64,000 nucleotides of DNA from Saprospiraceae bacterium (GCA_016712145.1 JADJRO010000003.1:744001-808000), one strand, 5' to 3'. Shown: positions 1-9,428, counted from the first letter of the stretch. Notes: generated by a model not told the origin, from the letters alone. A program made the numbers and translations.

Positions 1-2
1 GC

Positions 3-89
3 GAAGGCGAAAAAACTTACGACAAGCAAGGTAAATGCCCCGTATGCAATATGGATCTGGAGCAAGTTAAAAGCAATACATCAAAATGA
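3..89 (+). CDS. Heavy-metal-binding domain protein, C-terminal end (partial)
   Basis: Only the last 28 codons of a gene cut by the window edge are present. They hold the second half of the 'CPMHP...CPxCxM' metal-binding domain (GKCPVCNMDLEQV) and match the equivalent part of the lipoprotein at 58505-58792. As written the frame stops at 89. Dropping one A from the A4 run at 69-72 would continue it to a TAA at 109-111 and give a His-rich tail (NDDHDHKH), as in the 58505 gene, so a one-base error is likely. The role is probably periplasmic metal binding; the domain is clear, while the exact end is inferred. Confidence 0.6.
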   Translation, partial: EGEKTYDKQGKCPVCNMDLEQVKSNTSK

Positions 90-122
90 TGACCATGACC
101 ACAAGCATTAATTGTATTGTGA

Positions 123-755
123 GTCAGTAACGCATTCAAGTTTTTCAATTTAGTAATTCTTATATTGGTAGATAAAGCAGTAGTAGTATATTTTACATTT
201 TCTGATCAAATAAGAGAAAACTCTTTTGAGGCAATTTAAATATTGAAGAAAGCAGGAATTAAAAACCTATTACTTACAGGCAACAATGAAAAAGTGGCAA
301 AGAAAGTAAGCGATGAATTAAACATGGACGGATTTTTAACCAATGTATTACCTCATGAAAAACTTGAAAAAGTAAAACAACTTCAGGAAAAAGGTGAATA
401 TGTCGCAATGACCGGTGATGGAGTAAATGATGCCCCCGCACTGGCACAAGCAGATGTAGGCATTGCAGTTGGATCAGGAACAGATGTGGCAGCAGAAACA
501 GCAGATATCATATTAGTCAACTCTAACCCAAAAGATATTGCCAGTCTGATTTTATTTGGAAAAGCTACTTATAATAAAATTATACAAAATATTTGGTGGG
601 CCGCTGGATATAATATTATTGCAATCCCATTGGCAGCAGGAGTACTTTACAAATGGGACATCATGCTAAGTCCTGCAATTGGTGCTGTATTAATGAGTTT
701 AAGCACCATTGTAGTAGCTATTAATGCACAACTTTTAAAAAGAAAATTAGCATGA
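123..755 (+). pseudogene. P1B-type ATPase, 5'-truncated and decayed C-terminal fragment
   Basis: This fragment carries the last part of a heavy-metal P-type ATPase: hinge motif TGDGVNDAPAL, then two C-terminal membrane helices. It aligns well with residues 575-743 of the complete CopB-like ATPase at 29766-31997. A TTG at 243 opens a 170-codon frame, but recognisable homology continues upstream in the same frame (FSDQIRENSFEAI matches LSDEIRPESAEAI) through an in-frame TAA at 237-239 to about 140, and the frame stays open back to 123. The phosphorylation and CPx domains are absent, so it cannot transport. It overlaps the next ATPase start by four bases (ATGA), which suggests it once headed that operon. 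Confidence 0.8.
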
Positions 756-3313
756 TAGAAACAGGACTGACATCAGTGGAAGCAACAAGTCGGCTTGAAC
801 AATACGGCCACAATATTATCCAATTTAAAAAGGGGAAACATCCTGTCAGAATATTATTAGCCCAGTTCAATAACCTCATGGTTTATTTGTTGATTTTCGC
901 AGCAGGATTGTCCTTTTGGTTTCAAGAATATCTGGATGCAACAGCAATAATATTAGTAATTCTGATAAATGCAGTTATTGGTTTTTGGATGGAATTACAA
1001 GCTGAACACTCCATGAATACATTGAAAAAGATGGCGAGTGTCCCTGCAAAAGTTTTCAGAGATGGGAAATTGCAAGAGAAACCTTCAGAAGAAGTTGTTC
1101 CGGATGACATATTATTTGTGGAAGCAGGTGACATGATATCTGCAGATGCAAGGGTAATTAGTGCTATTCAACTTTCAGTAAATGAAGCCTCACTTACTGG
1201 AGAAGCAATGCCTGTTGAAAAAAATGAAATAGAAATTTCTAAAGATGTTCCAATATCTGAATGTACCAATATGTTGTACAAAGGAACTTATATCACTAAT
1301 GGCAATGCAAAAGCAATAGTGGTGGCAACAGCAATGCAAACCGAACTTGGCAAAATCGCTCATTTGGTGCAAGAGGCTGAGCAATCGGCTACTCCGCTTG
1401 AAAAGAAATTACAAGTTTTCAGTCGCAAGCTAATTTACATCACAATTGCTCTGGTTGTCCTTATTTTTATCGTAGGATTATTTACACATGGAGATTACGT
1501 GGAAATGCTTGAAACAGCTATCGCACTTGCCGTGGCTGCTATTCCAGAAGGACTTCCCATTGTAGCTACTCTTGCCCTGGCTCATGGCATGATGAAGATG
1601 GCAAAGCATAACGTGATTGTAAAAAAACTATCTGCTGTAGAAACATTGGGTGGCACAACAATTATCTGCACCGATAAAACCGGAACACTTACTCAAAACA
1701 AAATTGAAGTAACGGAAGTAATTTCAGCAGATGAAAATTCTGAAAAGAACAAACAGTTATTGTATCAGATTGCAGTCTTATGTAACACAGCATCAATTCA
1801 GGTTTCAAGAAATGATACAAAAGAAATTGGCGACCCTCTTGAAACTGGTTTATTAAAATATGCATACAAGCATGGAATTGACATTGAACAAATGAGGCAA
1901 CAATTCCAAAAAATTGATGAAGTTTCTTTTTCTTCCGAATCCAAAATGATGGCAACATTGCATAGTAATGGTAAAGGTTTCATAGTTTACACGAAAGGTG
2001 CAGCAGAAGAAATCCTAAAACAATGCACTCATATTTATAAAGATTCTGAATTCTCTATATTATCCAATGAGAAAAGAGAAGAATTGAAATTGTTATCAGA
2101 AAAACTTGCTGCATCAGGCTTACGAGTAATTGCCGGAGCATATAAAGAAGCTTCTTCTAAAAATATTTCACTTACAAATGATTTAGTTTATTCCGGACTT
2201 TATGGAATGATGGATCCACCTGCTGCTGATGTTTACGAAGCCATAAAGGAGTGTAAGGATGCAGGAATTCATGTTGTAATGATTACAGGCGACCATCCTG
2301 CAACCGCCAATTTCATAGCAAATCAACTTCATATTTCGGGAAGTAACGAACCTGTCTTAGGAAAAAACATGCTCCCTTATTCACAGTTAAGCATAAAAGA
2401 CAAACAGGTTTGGATGAACACTGCCGTTTTCGCAAGAGTTTCCCCTTCCCATAAACTTGATTTGGTGACTGTGCTGCAGGAAAAGGGAAACATTGTAGGC
2501 ATGACCGGCGACGGAGTAAATGATGCCCCAGCGTTAAAAAAGGCAGACATCGGTATATCTATGGGAAAAAGAGGAACTCAAGTAGCACAGGAAGTATCAG
2601 ACATGGTATTGAAAGATGATGCTTTTTCTTCCATTGTTCATGCCATTAAACAAGGGCGGGTTATTTTTAGCAACATACAGAAATTTGTTATTTACTTACT
2701 TTCATGCAACATGAGCGAGTTATTTGTAGTATCGATAGCTGCCTTATTAAACCTGCATTTCCAACTATTTACCTTACAAATATTGTTTATTAATTTAATA
2801 ACAGATGTGCTTCCTGCTCTTGCTTTGGGTTTGAGCGAAGGAAATCCTTCAGTGATGAAACATAAGCCTCGTAATCCTGCTGAACCACTTTTAATAACCA
2901 AACAATGGTATGCCATATGGATATATGCAACTATTATTTCAATTTGCACACTTGGAGCTGTGTTTATAAGTCATTTTTTTATTCATACCGGAACAAAATT
3001 TGATCCGAAATTGTGTAATAATATTTTGTTTTTTACACTCATCTTTTGCCAGTTGATTCATGTGTTTAACATGGCTTCTACAAAGTCGCCATTCTTTAAA
3101 TCTGAAGTTTTCCTAAACAAATATGTATGGTATTCATTATTGTCAAGTACCCTTATAATACTATCCGTTTTTTTTATTGCACCAGTGAGTAAAGCATTAA
3201 ATGTTCAACCACTAAAAGCATATGATTGGTTGGTAATAATTGTTTCTGCAACTGTTTCTTTACTCGCAATACAACTTTTGAAACGCACTAAAATAATTCA
3301 TGATGAAAATTAA
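752..3313 (+). CDS. Cation-transporting P-type ATPase (P2/Ca2+-Mn2+ pump-like)
   Basis: An 853-residue inner-membrane ATPase of normal length for the P2A/PMR1-like group. An N-terminal cation-ATPase domain is followed by the actuator TGE motif (LTGEAMPVEK), the membrane motif IPEGLP, the phosphorylation site TDKTGTLT (near residue 309) and the hinge TGDGVNDAPAL (near residue 587), then a C-terminal block of six predicted helices. PEGLP rather than CPC/CPH separates it from the P1B metal ATPases elsewhere in the window and suggests Ca2+, Mn2+ or a related divalent ion. The substrate is inferred only. All catalytic motifs are intact. Its start overlaps the stop of the ATPase fragment, and a small gene begins inside its end. 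Confidence 0.9.
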   Translation: MIETGLTSVEATSRLEQYGHNIIQFKKGKHPVRILLAQFNNLMVYLLIFAAGLSFWFQEYLDATAIILVILINAVIGFWMELQAEHSMNTLKKMASVPAKVFRDGKLQEKPSEEVVPDDILFVEAGDMISADARVISAIQLSVNEASLTGEAMPVEKNEIEISKDVPISECTNMLYKGTYITNGNAKAIVVATAMQTELGKIAHLVQEAEQSATPLEKKLQVFSRKLIYITIALVVLIFIVGLFTHGDYVEMLETAIALAVAAIPEGLPIVATLALAHGMMKMAKHNVIVKKLSAVETLGGTTIICTDKTGTLTQNKIEVTEVISADENSEKNKQLLYQIAVLCNTASIQVSRNDTKEIGDPLETGLLKYAYKHGIDIEQMRQQFQKIDEVSFSSESKMMATLHSNGKGFIVYTKGAAEEILKQCTHIYKDSEFSILSNEKREELKLLSEKLAASGLRVIAGAYKEASSKNISLTNDLVYSGLYGMMDPPAADVYEAIKECKDAGIHVVMITGDHPATANFIANQLHISGSNEPVLGKNMLPYSQLSIKDKQVWMNTAVFARVSPSHKLDLVTVLQEKGNIVGMTGDGVNDAPALKKADIGISMGKRGTQVAQEVSDMVLKDDAFSSIVHAIKQGRVIFSNIQKFVIYLLSCNMSELFVVSIAALLNLHFQLFTLQILFINLITDVLPALALGLSEGNPSVMKHKPRNPAEPLLITKQWYAIWIYATIISICTLGAVFISHFFIHTGTKFDPKLCNNILFFTLIFCQLIHVFNMASTKSPFFKSEVFLNKYVWYSLLSSTLIILSVFFIAPVSKALNVQPLKAYDWLVIIVSATVSLLAIQLLKRTKIIHDEN

Positions 3314-3470
3314 TATAGTGAATACAAATATCCAATCTGCTTTTCCTGACAATCATGAATTTCACGATTTTATAGATATGGAATTTCATAGCGATGAAGA
3401 ATTGGCTGTTTATGATAATTTTCATAAGATAATGAAGATTAACTGTGCTCTGCAAAACTCCTTGTTATAA
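3303..3470 (+). CDS. Small acidic protein of 55 residues, unknown
   Basis: A short frame begins inside the last codons of the P-type ATPase (ATG at 3303, ATPase stop at 3311-3313) and its TAA directly abuts the ATG of the phosphorylase gene at 3471. The product is acidic and His/Phe-rich (HEFHDFIDMEFHSDEELAVY) and has no signal peptide or membrane segment. I do not recognise the family. Exact abutment on one side and overlap on the other is what a translationally coupled operon gene would show, which is the main support. It could also be a chance frame. Confidence 0.45.
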   Translation: MKINIVNTNIQSAFPDNHEFHDFIDMEFHSDEELAVYDNFHKIMKINCALQNSLL

Positions 3471-4742
3471 ATGAATAACAATCCTTCACATCATCTCAAA
3501 ATAATAAACCTCGGCATTGACACCTATCGGGAAAACATTATCTATATGCGTTCTGATTGTCATGTATGCCTCTCTGAAGGATTTACTGCTCTTACAAGGG
3601 TAATTGTTAACTGTCTTGATAAAAGTATAATTGCAACACTTAATGTTGTACAATCCGAACTAATTAAACATGGTGAAGCAGGGCTTTCAATTGAAGCAAT
3701 CAAAAGATTAAATGCACAAGCTGGAGATGTGATAACTGTTTCACACTTGCGACCTATTTCTTCTGTAGGGTTAGTTAGAGCTAAAATATTTGGGAAAGAA
3801 TTAACTGAAAATGAATTGGAGCAGATTATTTCAGATATTGCCAAAGGACATTATTCTAATATTGAACTGGCTGCATTTATTACCGCTACCGCGGGAAATC
3901 AACTTTCATCAAATGAAATTATAAGCCTTACTAAGGCAATGGCACGTTCTGGAAAAAAATTAGATTGGAATGAAAATTATGTTTATGACAAACATTGTGT
4001 GGGTGGTTTACCCGGAAACCGTACTACCCCTATCGTAATAAGTATTGTAGCAGCTGCGGGATTAACCATTCCAAAAACATCTTCCCGGGCAATAACATCA
4101 CCTGCGGGAACAGCAGATACCATGGAAGTGATGACCAATGTGGAACTAACCATCAACCAAATGAAGGATGTGATTAACAAGGAAAACGGTTGTTTGGTTT
4201 GGGGCGGTTCAGTTAACTTAAGTCCCGCAGACGATATTCTCATTTCCATAGAAAAAGCACTTGACATTGATAGCGAAGGACAAATGATAGCTTCTGTACT
4301 CTCTAAAAAGGCAGCAGCAGGAGCAACCCATGTGGTGATTGATATTCCGGTTGGCGAAACAGCCAAAGTTCGAACATTAGAAAAAGCAAAAGAGCTTAAA
4401 GCTCAATTTGAAATTGTTGGTCAAAAAATTGGATTAAAGTTAAAAGTGGTAATTACTGATGGAACACAACCTGTTGGAAGAGGCATCGGTCCCGCATTAG
4501 AAGCAATGGATGTTCTAAACGTGCTTAGAAATGAAACAGATGCTCCAATGGATTTAAAACAAAGAGCATTATCACTTGCTGGTATAGTTTTAGAATTATC
4601 AGGCAATGTAAAAGGAGTGAGTGGAGTAAACCAAGCAGCAGAAATATTATCGAACGGAATGGCTTACAAAAATTTATCGCTATTTGTAATGCTCAGGGGC
4701 GTTTTACAGAACCTTCATTTGCTACTTACAAACAAGATATAA
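3471..4742 (+). CDS. AMP/thymidine phosphorylase-like protein, main part (frameshifted)
   Basis: A cytoplasmic nucleoside/nucleotide phosphorylase. The central segment DKHCVGGLPGNRTTPIV and SSRAITSPAGTADTMEV carries the phosphate- and substrate-binding signatures of the pyrimidine-phosphorylase fold, and this wording is closest to the archaeal AMP-phosphorylase branch with an extra N-terminal domain of about 80 residues. The frame is lost at an A5 run (4668-4672). Adding one A restores the reading into the piece at 4763-4975, giving about 501 residues, the normal length for that branch. AMP phosphorylase makes ribose-1,5-bisphosphate and adenine; thymidine phosphorylase splits thymidine. The sequence alone does not settle which applies. 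PRPP synthetase follows in the same operon. Confidence 0.85.
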   Translation: MNNNPSHHLKIINLGIDTYRENIIYMRSDCHVCLSEGFTALTRVIVNCLDKSIIATLNVVQSELIKHGEAGLSIEAIKRLNAQAGDVITVSHLRPISSVGLVRAKIFGKELTENELEQIISDIAKGHYSNIELAAFITATAGNQLSSNEIISLTKAMARSGKKLDWNENYVYDKHCVGGLPGNRTTPIVISIVAAAGLTIPKTSSRAITSPAGTADTMEVMTNVELTINQMKDVINKENGCLVWGGSVNLSPADDILISIEKALDIDSEGQMIASVLSKKAAAGATHVVIDIPVGETAKVRTLEKAKELKAQFEIVGQKIGLKLKVVITDGTQPVGRGIGPALEAMDVLNVLRNETDAPMDLKQRALSLAGIVLELSGNVKGVSGVNQAAEILSNGMAYKNLSLFVMLRGVLQNLHLLLTNKI

Positions 4743-4762
4743 TCTCTAATCAATCTGGCGAG

Positions 4763-4975
4763 GTGGAGAAAATTGATTGCAGGCGACTCGCAAAACTTGC
4801 CAAACTTGCGGGAGCGCCAAAATCTCCAAAAGCCGGAATATCGTTTCAATCACCTTTAAACAAAAAGGTAAACAATGGAGATGTTTTGTTTACCATTTAT
4901 GCTGAAGCGAAAGGTGAATTGGATTATGCATTGGATTATTATAAAAGTCAACCCGACATTGTTAATATAAAATGA
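4763..4975 (+). CDS. AMP/thymidine phosphorylase-like protein, C-terminal domain (frameshifted piece)
   Basis: This is the C-terminal domain of the preceding phosphorylase in the +1 frame, not an independent gene. Codons upstream of 4763 read on in this frame from the A5 run at 4668-4672 (KFIAICNAQGRFTEPSF). The LAKLAGAPKSPKAGI stretch and the closing NNGDVLFTIYAE match the PYNP C-terminal domain. Its stop overlaps the PRPP synthetase ATG (4972). Confidence 0.75.
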   Translation: MEKIDCRRLAKLAKLAGAPKSPKAGISFQSPLNKKVNNGDVLFTIYAEAKGELDYALDYYKSQPDIVNIK

Positions 4976-5856
4976 TGAAACGTGAAATCATACTTTTTGG
5001 ATTACCAGGCAATGAAACTATCGTTGAGGCAATAGTAAAAAATTATAACGTTAAGAAAGGTGAAATGACTGTTCGAAATTTTCCGGACGGAGAAACATAT
5101 ATTCGCATCCATTCAGATGTAAAAGGTAAAAAAGTGATAATGGTTTGTACATTAGACCGCCCCGATGCAAAACTTTTACCTTTATACTTTTTATCCAAAA
5201 CCGCAATGGAATTGGGTGCTGAATGCACCTGCTTGATTGCTCCTTATCTTGCGTATATGCGGCAAGACAAACAATTCCACACCGGAGAAGGGATTACTTC
5301 AAAATATTTCGCTTTACTGATTTCCAACTTTGCTGAAACGATAACCACTGTTGACCCTCACCTTCACAGATATGGTTCTTTGTCTGAAATTTATTCGGTT
5401 CCTACAACTGTAGTTCATGCTGCAAATCACATTTCCAAATGGATTATAAATAATATTTCAAATCCTGTATTGATCGGTCCTGACAGCGAAAGCGGTCAAT
5501 GGGTCTCTGAAGTAGCGAAAAACGTAGATGCTCCTTTTATTGTCTTGGAAAAAATCAGGCATGACGACCGAAATGTTGAAGTTTCAATTCCACAAGTAGA
5601 AAAATATTATAACCACACACCTGTGTTGGTTGATGATATTATTTCTACTGCCCGAACTATGATTGAAACTGTTGGGCATTTACAAAAAGTGGGTATGAAA
5701 GCTCCTGTTTGCGTTGGCATTCATGCTGTATTTGCTGGAAATGCTTACCAGGATTTATTAAACACGGGAGTAAAAAAAGTAATTACCTGTAACACTATTC
5801 CGCACGTAAGTAACAGGATTGATGTAAGTGATTTGTTTTACAATTTATTTGAGTAA
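4972..5856 (+). CDS. prs: Ribose-phosphate pyrophosphokinase (PRPP synthetase)
   Basis: A 294-residue cytoplasmic enzyme making PRPP from ribose-5-phosphate and ATP. It shows the early NFPDGETYIRI segment, the TVDPHLHRYGSLSE metal/ATP loop (near residues 125-138) and the PRPP-binding loop PVLVDDIISTARTM (near residues 217-231). It is shorter than the usual 310-320-residue housekeeping enzyme and closer to archaeal-type or accessory versions. The start overlaps the phosphorylase stop (ATGATG), indicating translational coupling. With the upstream phosphorylase it suggests a nucleotide/ribose-phosphate salvage module carried beside metal genes. That role is inferred. A separate housekeeping prs is expected elsewhere in the genome. 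Confidence 0.9.
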   Translation: MMKREIILFGLPGNETIVEAIVKNYNVKKGEMTVRNFPDGETYIRIHSDVKGKKVIMVCTLDRPDAKLLPLYFLSKTAMELGAECTCLIAPYLAYMRQDKQFHTGEGITSKYFALLISNFAETITTVDPHLHRYGSLSEIYSVPTTVVHAANHISKWIINNISNPVLIGPDSESGQWVSEVAKNVDAPFIVLEKIRHDDRNVEVSIPQVEKYYNHTPVLVDDIISTARTMIETVGHLQKVGMKAPVCVGIHAVFAGNAYQDLLNTGVKKVITCNTIPHVSNRIDVSDLFYNLFE

Positions 5857-5858
5857 TA

Positions 5859-6218
5859 ATGAACAGAATAAACAAAAGTCTTCTCATTTTCAGTTTATAC
5901 TCTCTGCTTGTAGGTATAGTATTGTTATTTTTACCAAATATCATTTTACCTTTTTTTAGTCTTCCTGTTTCGGGTGAACCCTGGTTGAATTTATTAGGAT
6001 TTGTGCTGCTCTGTTCTTCCTATTATTATTACCGTTCGGCATTATCGGGTAACAGGCAATTTGCGATATACACAATTCATACCCGATTTGCGGCCCCTTT
6101 GGTGGTTGCTTATCTTATGCTCTCAGGCAAAGCCGACTGGCATTTTTTATCGTTCGGAATTATTGACGGTTTGGGTGGATTGTGGACTTGGTTTGAACTG
6201 AAACGAAATAGAGTATAA
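5859..6218 (+). CDS. Small four-helix membrane protein, unknown
   Basis: A 119-residue hydrophobic protein with about four membrane segments (roughly residues 8-30, 42-58, 72-92 and 95-112) and short charged ends. I see no catalytic motif and do not assign a family. It sits two bases after prs and twelve bases before the cusA-like gene, so it is probably in the same transcript. A role with either neighbour would be speculative. Confidence 0.7.
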   Translation: MNRINKSLLIFSLYSLLVGIVLLFLPNIILPFFSLPVSGEPWLNLLGFVLLCSSYYYYRSALSGNRQFAIYTIHTRFAAPLVVAYLMLSGKADWHFLSFGIIDGLGGLWTWFELKRNRV

Positions 6219-6230
6219 AACAGAATTAGG

Positions 6231-7505
6231 ATGATTGAAAAAATAATTTCATGGTCAACGCATAACCGCTTCTTTGTTTGGATCGGCATTGTGATGATTG
6301 TTGTGGGAGGAGTTTGGTCAATAATGAATACAGCTGTTGATGCTATTCCTGACCTTTCAGAAAATCAGGTAATCGTATATACCGAGTGGATGGGACGCAA
6401 CCCGCAAATCATGGAAGACCAAATTACCTATCCATTGGTTTCTAATCTGCAAGGCATTCCAAATGTAAAAGCTATTCGTGCTGCATCGATGTTCGGCATG
6501 AGTTTCATCTTCGTCATTTTTAATGATGATGCAGAAATTTATTGGGCAAGAACACGCGTGTTGGAGCGATTGAATTTTGCACAGCAAGCATTACCACAAG
6601 GAGTGACTCCTTCACTCGGTCCTGATGGCACCGGTGTAGGACATGTGTTTTGGTATACACTTCAAGGCGATGGATACGATTTGGGAGAACTGAGAGCTTT
6701 GCAGGACTGGTATGTTAAATTCGCCCTTCAAAATGTAGAGGGCGTTAGTGAAGTTGCCTCATTTGGCGGATTTCAGAAACAATATCAGGTAAGCATTAAT
6801 CCACATAAGCTTGTTTACTATAATGTTTCAGCAATGGAAGTAGCAAATGCATTGAAAGCCAATAACCGGGATGTAGGTGGAAGTATATATGAAATGAATC
6901 GAATGGGTTATATGATTAGAGGATTGGGATATATAAAGGATATAAAAGACATCGAAGAAATTTCAGTAGGTGCAATGAAGTCAATTCCAATCAGAATGAA
7001 AGATGTTGCAGATGTTCAAATGAGCAGCGACATCCGACTTGGGATAGTAGATGAAAACGGAGAAGGCGAAGTTGTTGGTGGTGTGGTAGTCGCGCGATAC
7101 GGAGAAAATGCCAAAGAGGTAATTGACCGGGTAAAAGAAAGATTAAGCGATGTGGAAAAAGGCCTTCCCCCCGGAACAAAAATTAAAATCGCTTACGACC
7201 GCAGCAACCTGATAGAAGCTGCAATTGCTACATTGAAAGAAGCATTAATTGAAGAAATCATTGTGGTTTCTCTCATTGTGTTACTTTTCCTTTTTCATGT
7301 GCGAAGCGCAGCAGTTGCAATTGTTACTATTCCCCTCTCGGTGTTGATTGGCTTTATGCTGGTAAAACTATTTGGTATTTCACTCAACATCATGTCGCTT
7401 GGTGGCATTGCATTAGCTATTGGCGATTTAGTAGATGCCGGAATTGTAATGACAGAAAATGCTTATAAAGGATTGGTAAAAGCGGTTGTAAAAACTAACG
7501 AATAA
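6231..7505 (+). CDS. cusA: CusA-type Cu+/Ag+ RND efflux pump, N-terminal part
   Basis: This is the first 424 residues of a heavy-metal RND inner-membrane pump. It shows the TM1 start (MIEKIISWSTHNRF), the porter-domain motif AVDAIPDLSENQVIV and, in TM4, IALAIGDLVDAGIVMTENAY, which carries the acidic proton-relay residues and matches the monovalent (Cu+/Ag+) class rather than the CzcA DFG...DGAV form. The frame ends in the cytoplasmic loop after TM4 at TAA 7503-7505, overlapping the ATG of the second half (TAATG). Adding one A at 7501-7502 fuses the halves into about 1064 residues, the normal family length. A natural split gene is possible, but a one-base error is more likely given the others in this window. 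Confidence 0.9.
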   Translation: MIEKIISWSTHNRFFVWIGIVMIVVGGVWSIMNTAVDAIPDLSENQVIVYTEWMGRNPQIMEDQITYPLVSNLQGIPNVKAIRAASMFGMSFIFVIFNDDAEIYWARTRVLERLNFAQQALPQGVTPSLGPDGTGVGHVFWYTLQGDGYDLGELRALQDWYVKFALQNVEGVSEVASFGGFQKQYQVSINPHKLVYYNVSAMEVANALKANNRDVGGSIYEMNRMGYMIRGLGYIKDIKDIEEISVGAMKSIPIRMKDVADVQMSSDIRLGIVDENGEGEVVGGVVVARYGENAKEVIDRVKERLSDVEKGLPPGTKIKIAYDRSNLIEAAIATLKEALIEEIIVVSLIVLLFLFHVRSAAVAIVTIPLSVLIGFMLVKLFGISLNIMSLGGIALAIGDLVDAGIVMTENAYKGLVKAVVKTNE

Positions 7506-9424
7506 TGGAAAAGCAAAGAATAGGTAACACAAGAGAATTAAGCGAAGATGAACGCATCAAAATCATTGAACGTTCGTCACGCACAGTAGGGAGAGCTGTT
7601 TTCTTTTCGATACTCGTAACACTTATATCCTTCGCTCCGATTCTGTTTTTAGAAGGGCAGGAGAAAAAACTTTTCTCACCATTGGTATATACAAAAACAT
7701 TTGTAATGATTGGATCTGCAATTGTTGCATTGTTTATTGTACCAATGTTGTTGCGTTCTTTAATGAAAGGTAAATTAATTCCTGAAAGTAGAAATCCAAT
7801 TGCCAATTTCTTCATAAAAATTTACAGCCCTGTTTTACATCTTTGTCAGAGCTGGAAAAAGACAGTAATTGTCATATCTGTTCTTATTTTATTAGGAAGT
7901 ATCCCTTTCGTATTGCGATTGGGTTCGGAGTTTATGCCACCGTTGGATGAAGGTTCACTTTTGTTTATGCCAGTTACCCTGCCCGATGTTTCCAACAACG
8001 AAGTCAAACGAATTTTACAAGTGCAGGATAAAATCATCAGCAGTTTTCCCGAAGTAGAAAATGTGCTGGGAAAAGCAGGTCGCGCTTATACGGCCACCGA
8101 CAATGCTCCTATGAGTATGATAGAAAGCGTCATCATACTTAAGCCAAAATCGCAATGGCGCAAGGACATGACCACCGAAAAACTGATTTCGGAGTTGAAT
8201 GCAAAAGTGCAGATACCGGGAGTAACAAATGGTTGGACACAACCCATTATCAATCGCATCAATATGCTTTCAACCGGTGTGCGAACAGATATTGGAATAA
8301 AAATATACGGACAAAACTTAGATACCATTTACAAGTTTTCACGTCAAATTGAAAAATCATTACAAGGTATTGAAGGCCTTGCCGATCTATATGTAGAGCA
8401 ACTCACCGGAGGAAAATACCTTGATATTAAAATTAAGCGGGAAGAAATTGCCAGATACAATCTATCTATCGAGGAAGTAAACATGATAATTGAAATGGCT
8501 TTGGGTGGCATGAAATTGACAAATACGGTTGAAGGCCGCCAGCGGTTTAGTATTGCCATGCGTTTGGCGCAGGACTTTCGGAGTGATCTGTCAGAAATAA
8601 AACGAACCCCAATACAAACTTCCGATTATGGTGTCATTCCTTTATCCGCAGTGGCAGATTTACAAATTTCTGAAGGCCCTCCCATGATAAATTCAGAAAA
8701 CGCAATGCTCAGGGGAACTGTATTATTTAATATTCGTGGCAGGGACATGGGGAGCGTAGTGAAAGATGCTAAAACAAAAATTGAAAGTGATTTCAAAAAT
8801 CTTCCTAAAGGCTACTTCATCAACTGGAGCGGACAATATGAAAATAAAGTTCGTGCAGAAGCCCGTTTGAAAATTATTATTCCCATTACACTCCTCATCA
8901 TAGCGTTTGTTTTGTTCTTTACTTTCCATTCAGCTAAAGAAATGTTGATTGTGCTATCCAGCATACCAATTGCACTTATCGGGGGCGTGTATTCTATGTA
9001 TTTCTTTGAAGTCAATTTTTCTGTTGCAGTTGCAGTAGGATTTATTGCACTGTTTGGCATCGCAGTGGAAACCGGCGTTCTAATGTTAGTTTATATGAAT
9101 GAAGCATTGCGAGAAAAAATAGAACAAAAGAAAACAGCAGAACTATCGCAGGAAGAAATTCAATCAGCGGTGTTTTCGGGGGCCGTGATGCGTGTTCGGC
9201 CTAAACTAATGACCGTTATGGCAGATATGATTGGACTTATGCCAATTCTTTTAGCAACTGGCGTTGGAAGCGATGTAATGAAACCGATTACCATACCTTT
9301 TGTATTTGGACTTATTACTTCCACCCTTTTTGTGTTAATCGTGTTGCCTGTAGTTTACCAATTGGTGAAGGAGCGTGAAATGAGAAAACATGGAAAAGTA
9401 GAATATTTAGAAATAATAGATTAA
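7505..9424 (+). CDS. cusA: CusA-type RND efflux pump, C-terminal part
   Basis: This 639-residue frame carries TM5-TM12 and the second porter half of the pump begun at 6231. It opens in the loop before TM5 (SEDERIKIIERSSRTVGRAV), continues through the second periplasmic domain with Met-containing stretches near NRINMLSTGVRTD and PPMINSENAMLRG, and ends with FVFGLITSTLFVLIVLPVVY. The start codon overlaps the previous stop, with no clear Shine-Dalgarno sequence. If the two frames are really separate, the pump is a two-chain protein; otherwise this is the downstream half of one frameshifted gene. Confidence 0.88.
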   Translation: MEKQRIGNTRELSEDERIKIIERSSRTVGRAVFFSILVTLISFAPILFLEGQEKKLFSPLVYTKTFVMIGSAIVALFIVPMLLRSLMKGKLIPESRNPIANFFIKIYSPVLHLCQSWKKTVIVISVLILLGSIPFVLRLGSEFMPPLDEGSLLFMPVTLPDVSNNEVKRILQVQDKIISSFPEVENVLGKAGRAYTATDNAPMSMIESVIILKPKSQWRKDMTTEKLISELNAKVQIPGVTNGWTQPIINRINMLSTGVRTDIGIKIYGQNLDTIYKFSRQIEKSLQGIEGLADLYVEQLTGGKYLDIKIKREEIARYNLSIEEVNMIIEMALGGMKLTNTVEGRQRFSIAMRLAQDFRSDLSEIKRTPIQTSDYGVIPLSAVADLQISEGPPMINSENAMLRGTVLFNIRGRDMGSVVKDAKTKIESDFKNLPKGYFINWSGQYENKVRAEARLKIIIPITLLIIAFVLFFTFHSAKEMLIVLSSIPIALIGGVYSMYFFEVNFSVAVAVGFIALFGIAVETGVLMLVYMNEALREKIEQKKTAELSQEEIQSAVFSGAVMRVRPKLMTVMADMIGLMPILLATGVGSDVMKPITIPFVFGLITSTLFVLIVLPVVYQLVKEREMRKHGKVEYLEIID

Positions 9425-9428
9425 GAAC

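Noticed and set aside
922..1134. Minus-strand open frames across the window (for example 922-1134, 1689-1958, 22877-23257, 60458-60829)
   Set aside because: All lie opposite strongly conserved + strand genes, have no recognisable domains and follow the composition of the opposite strand.
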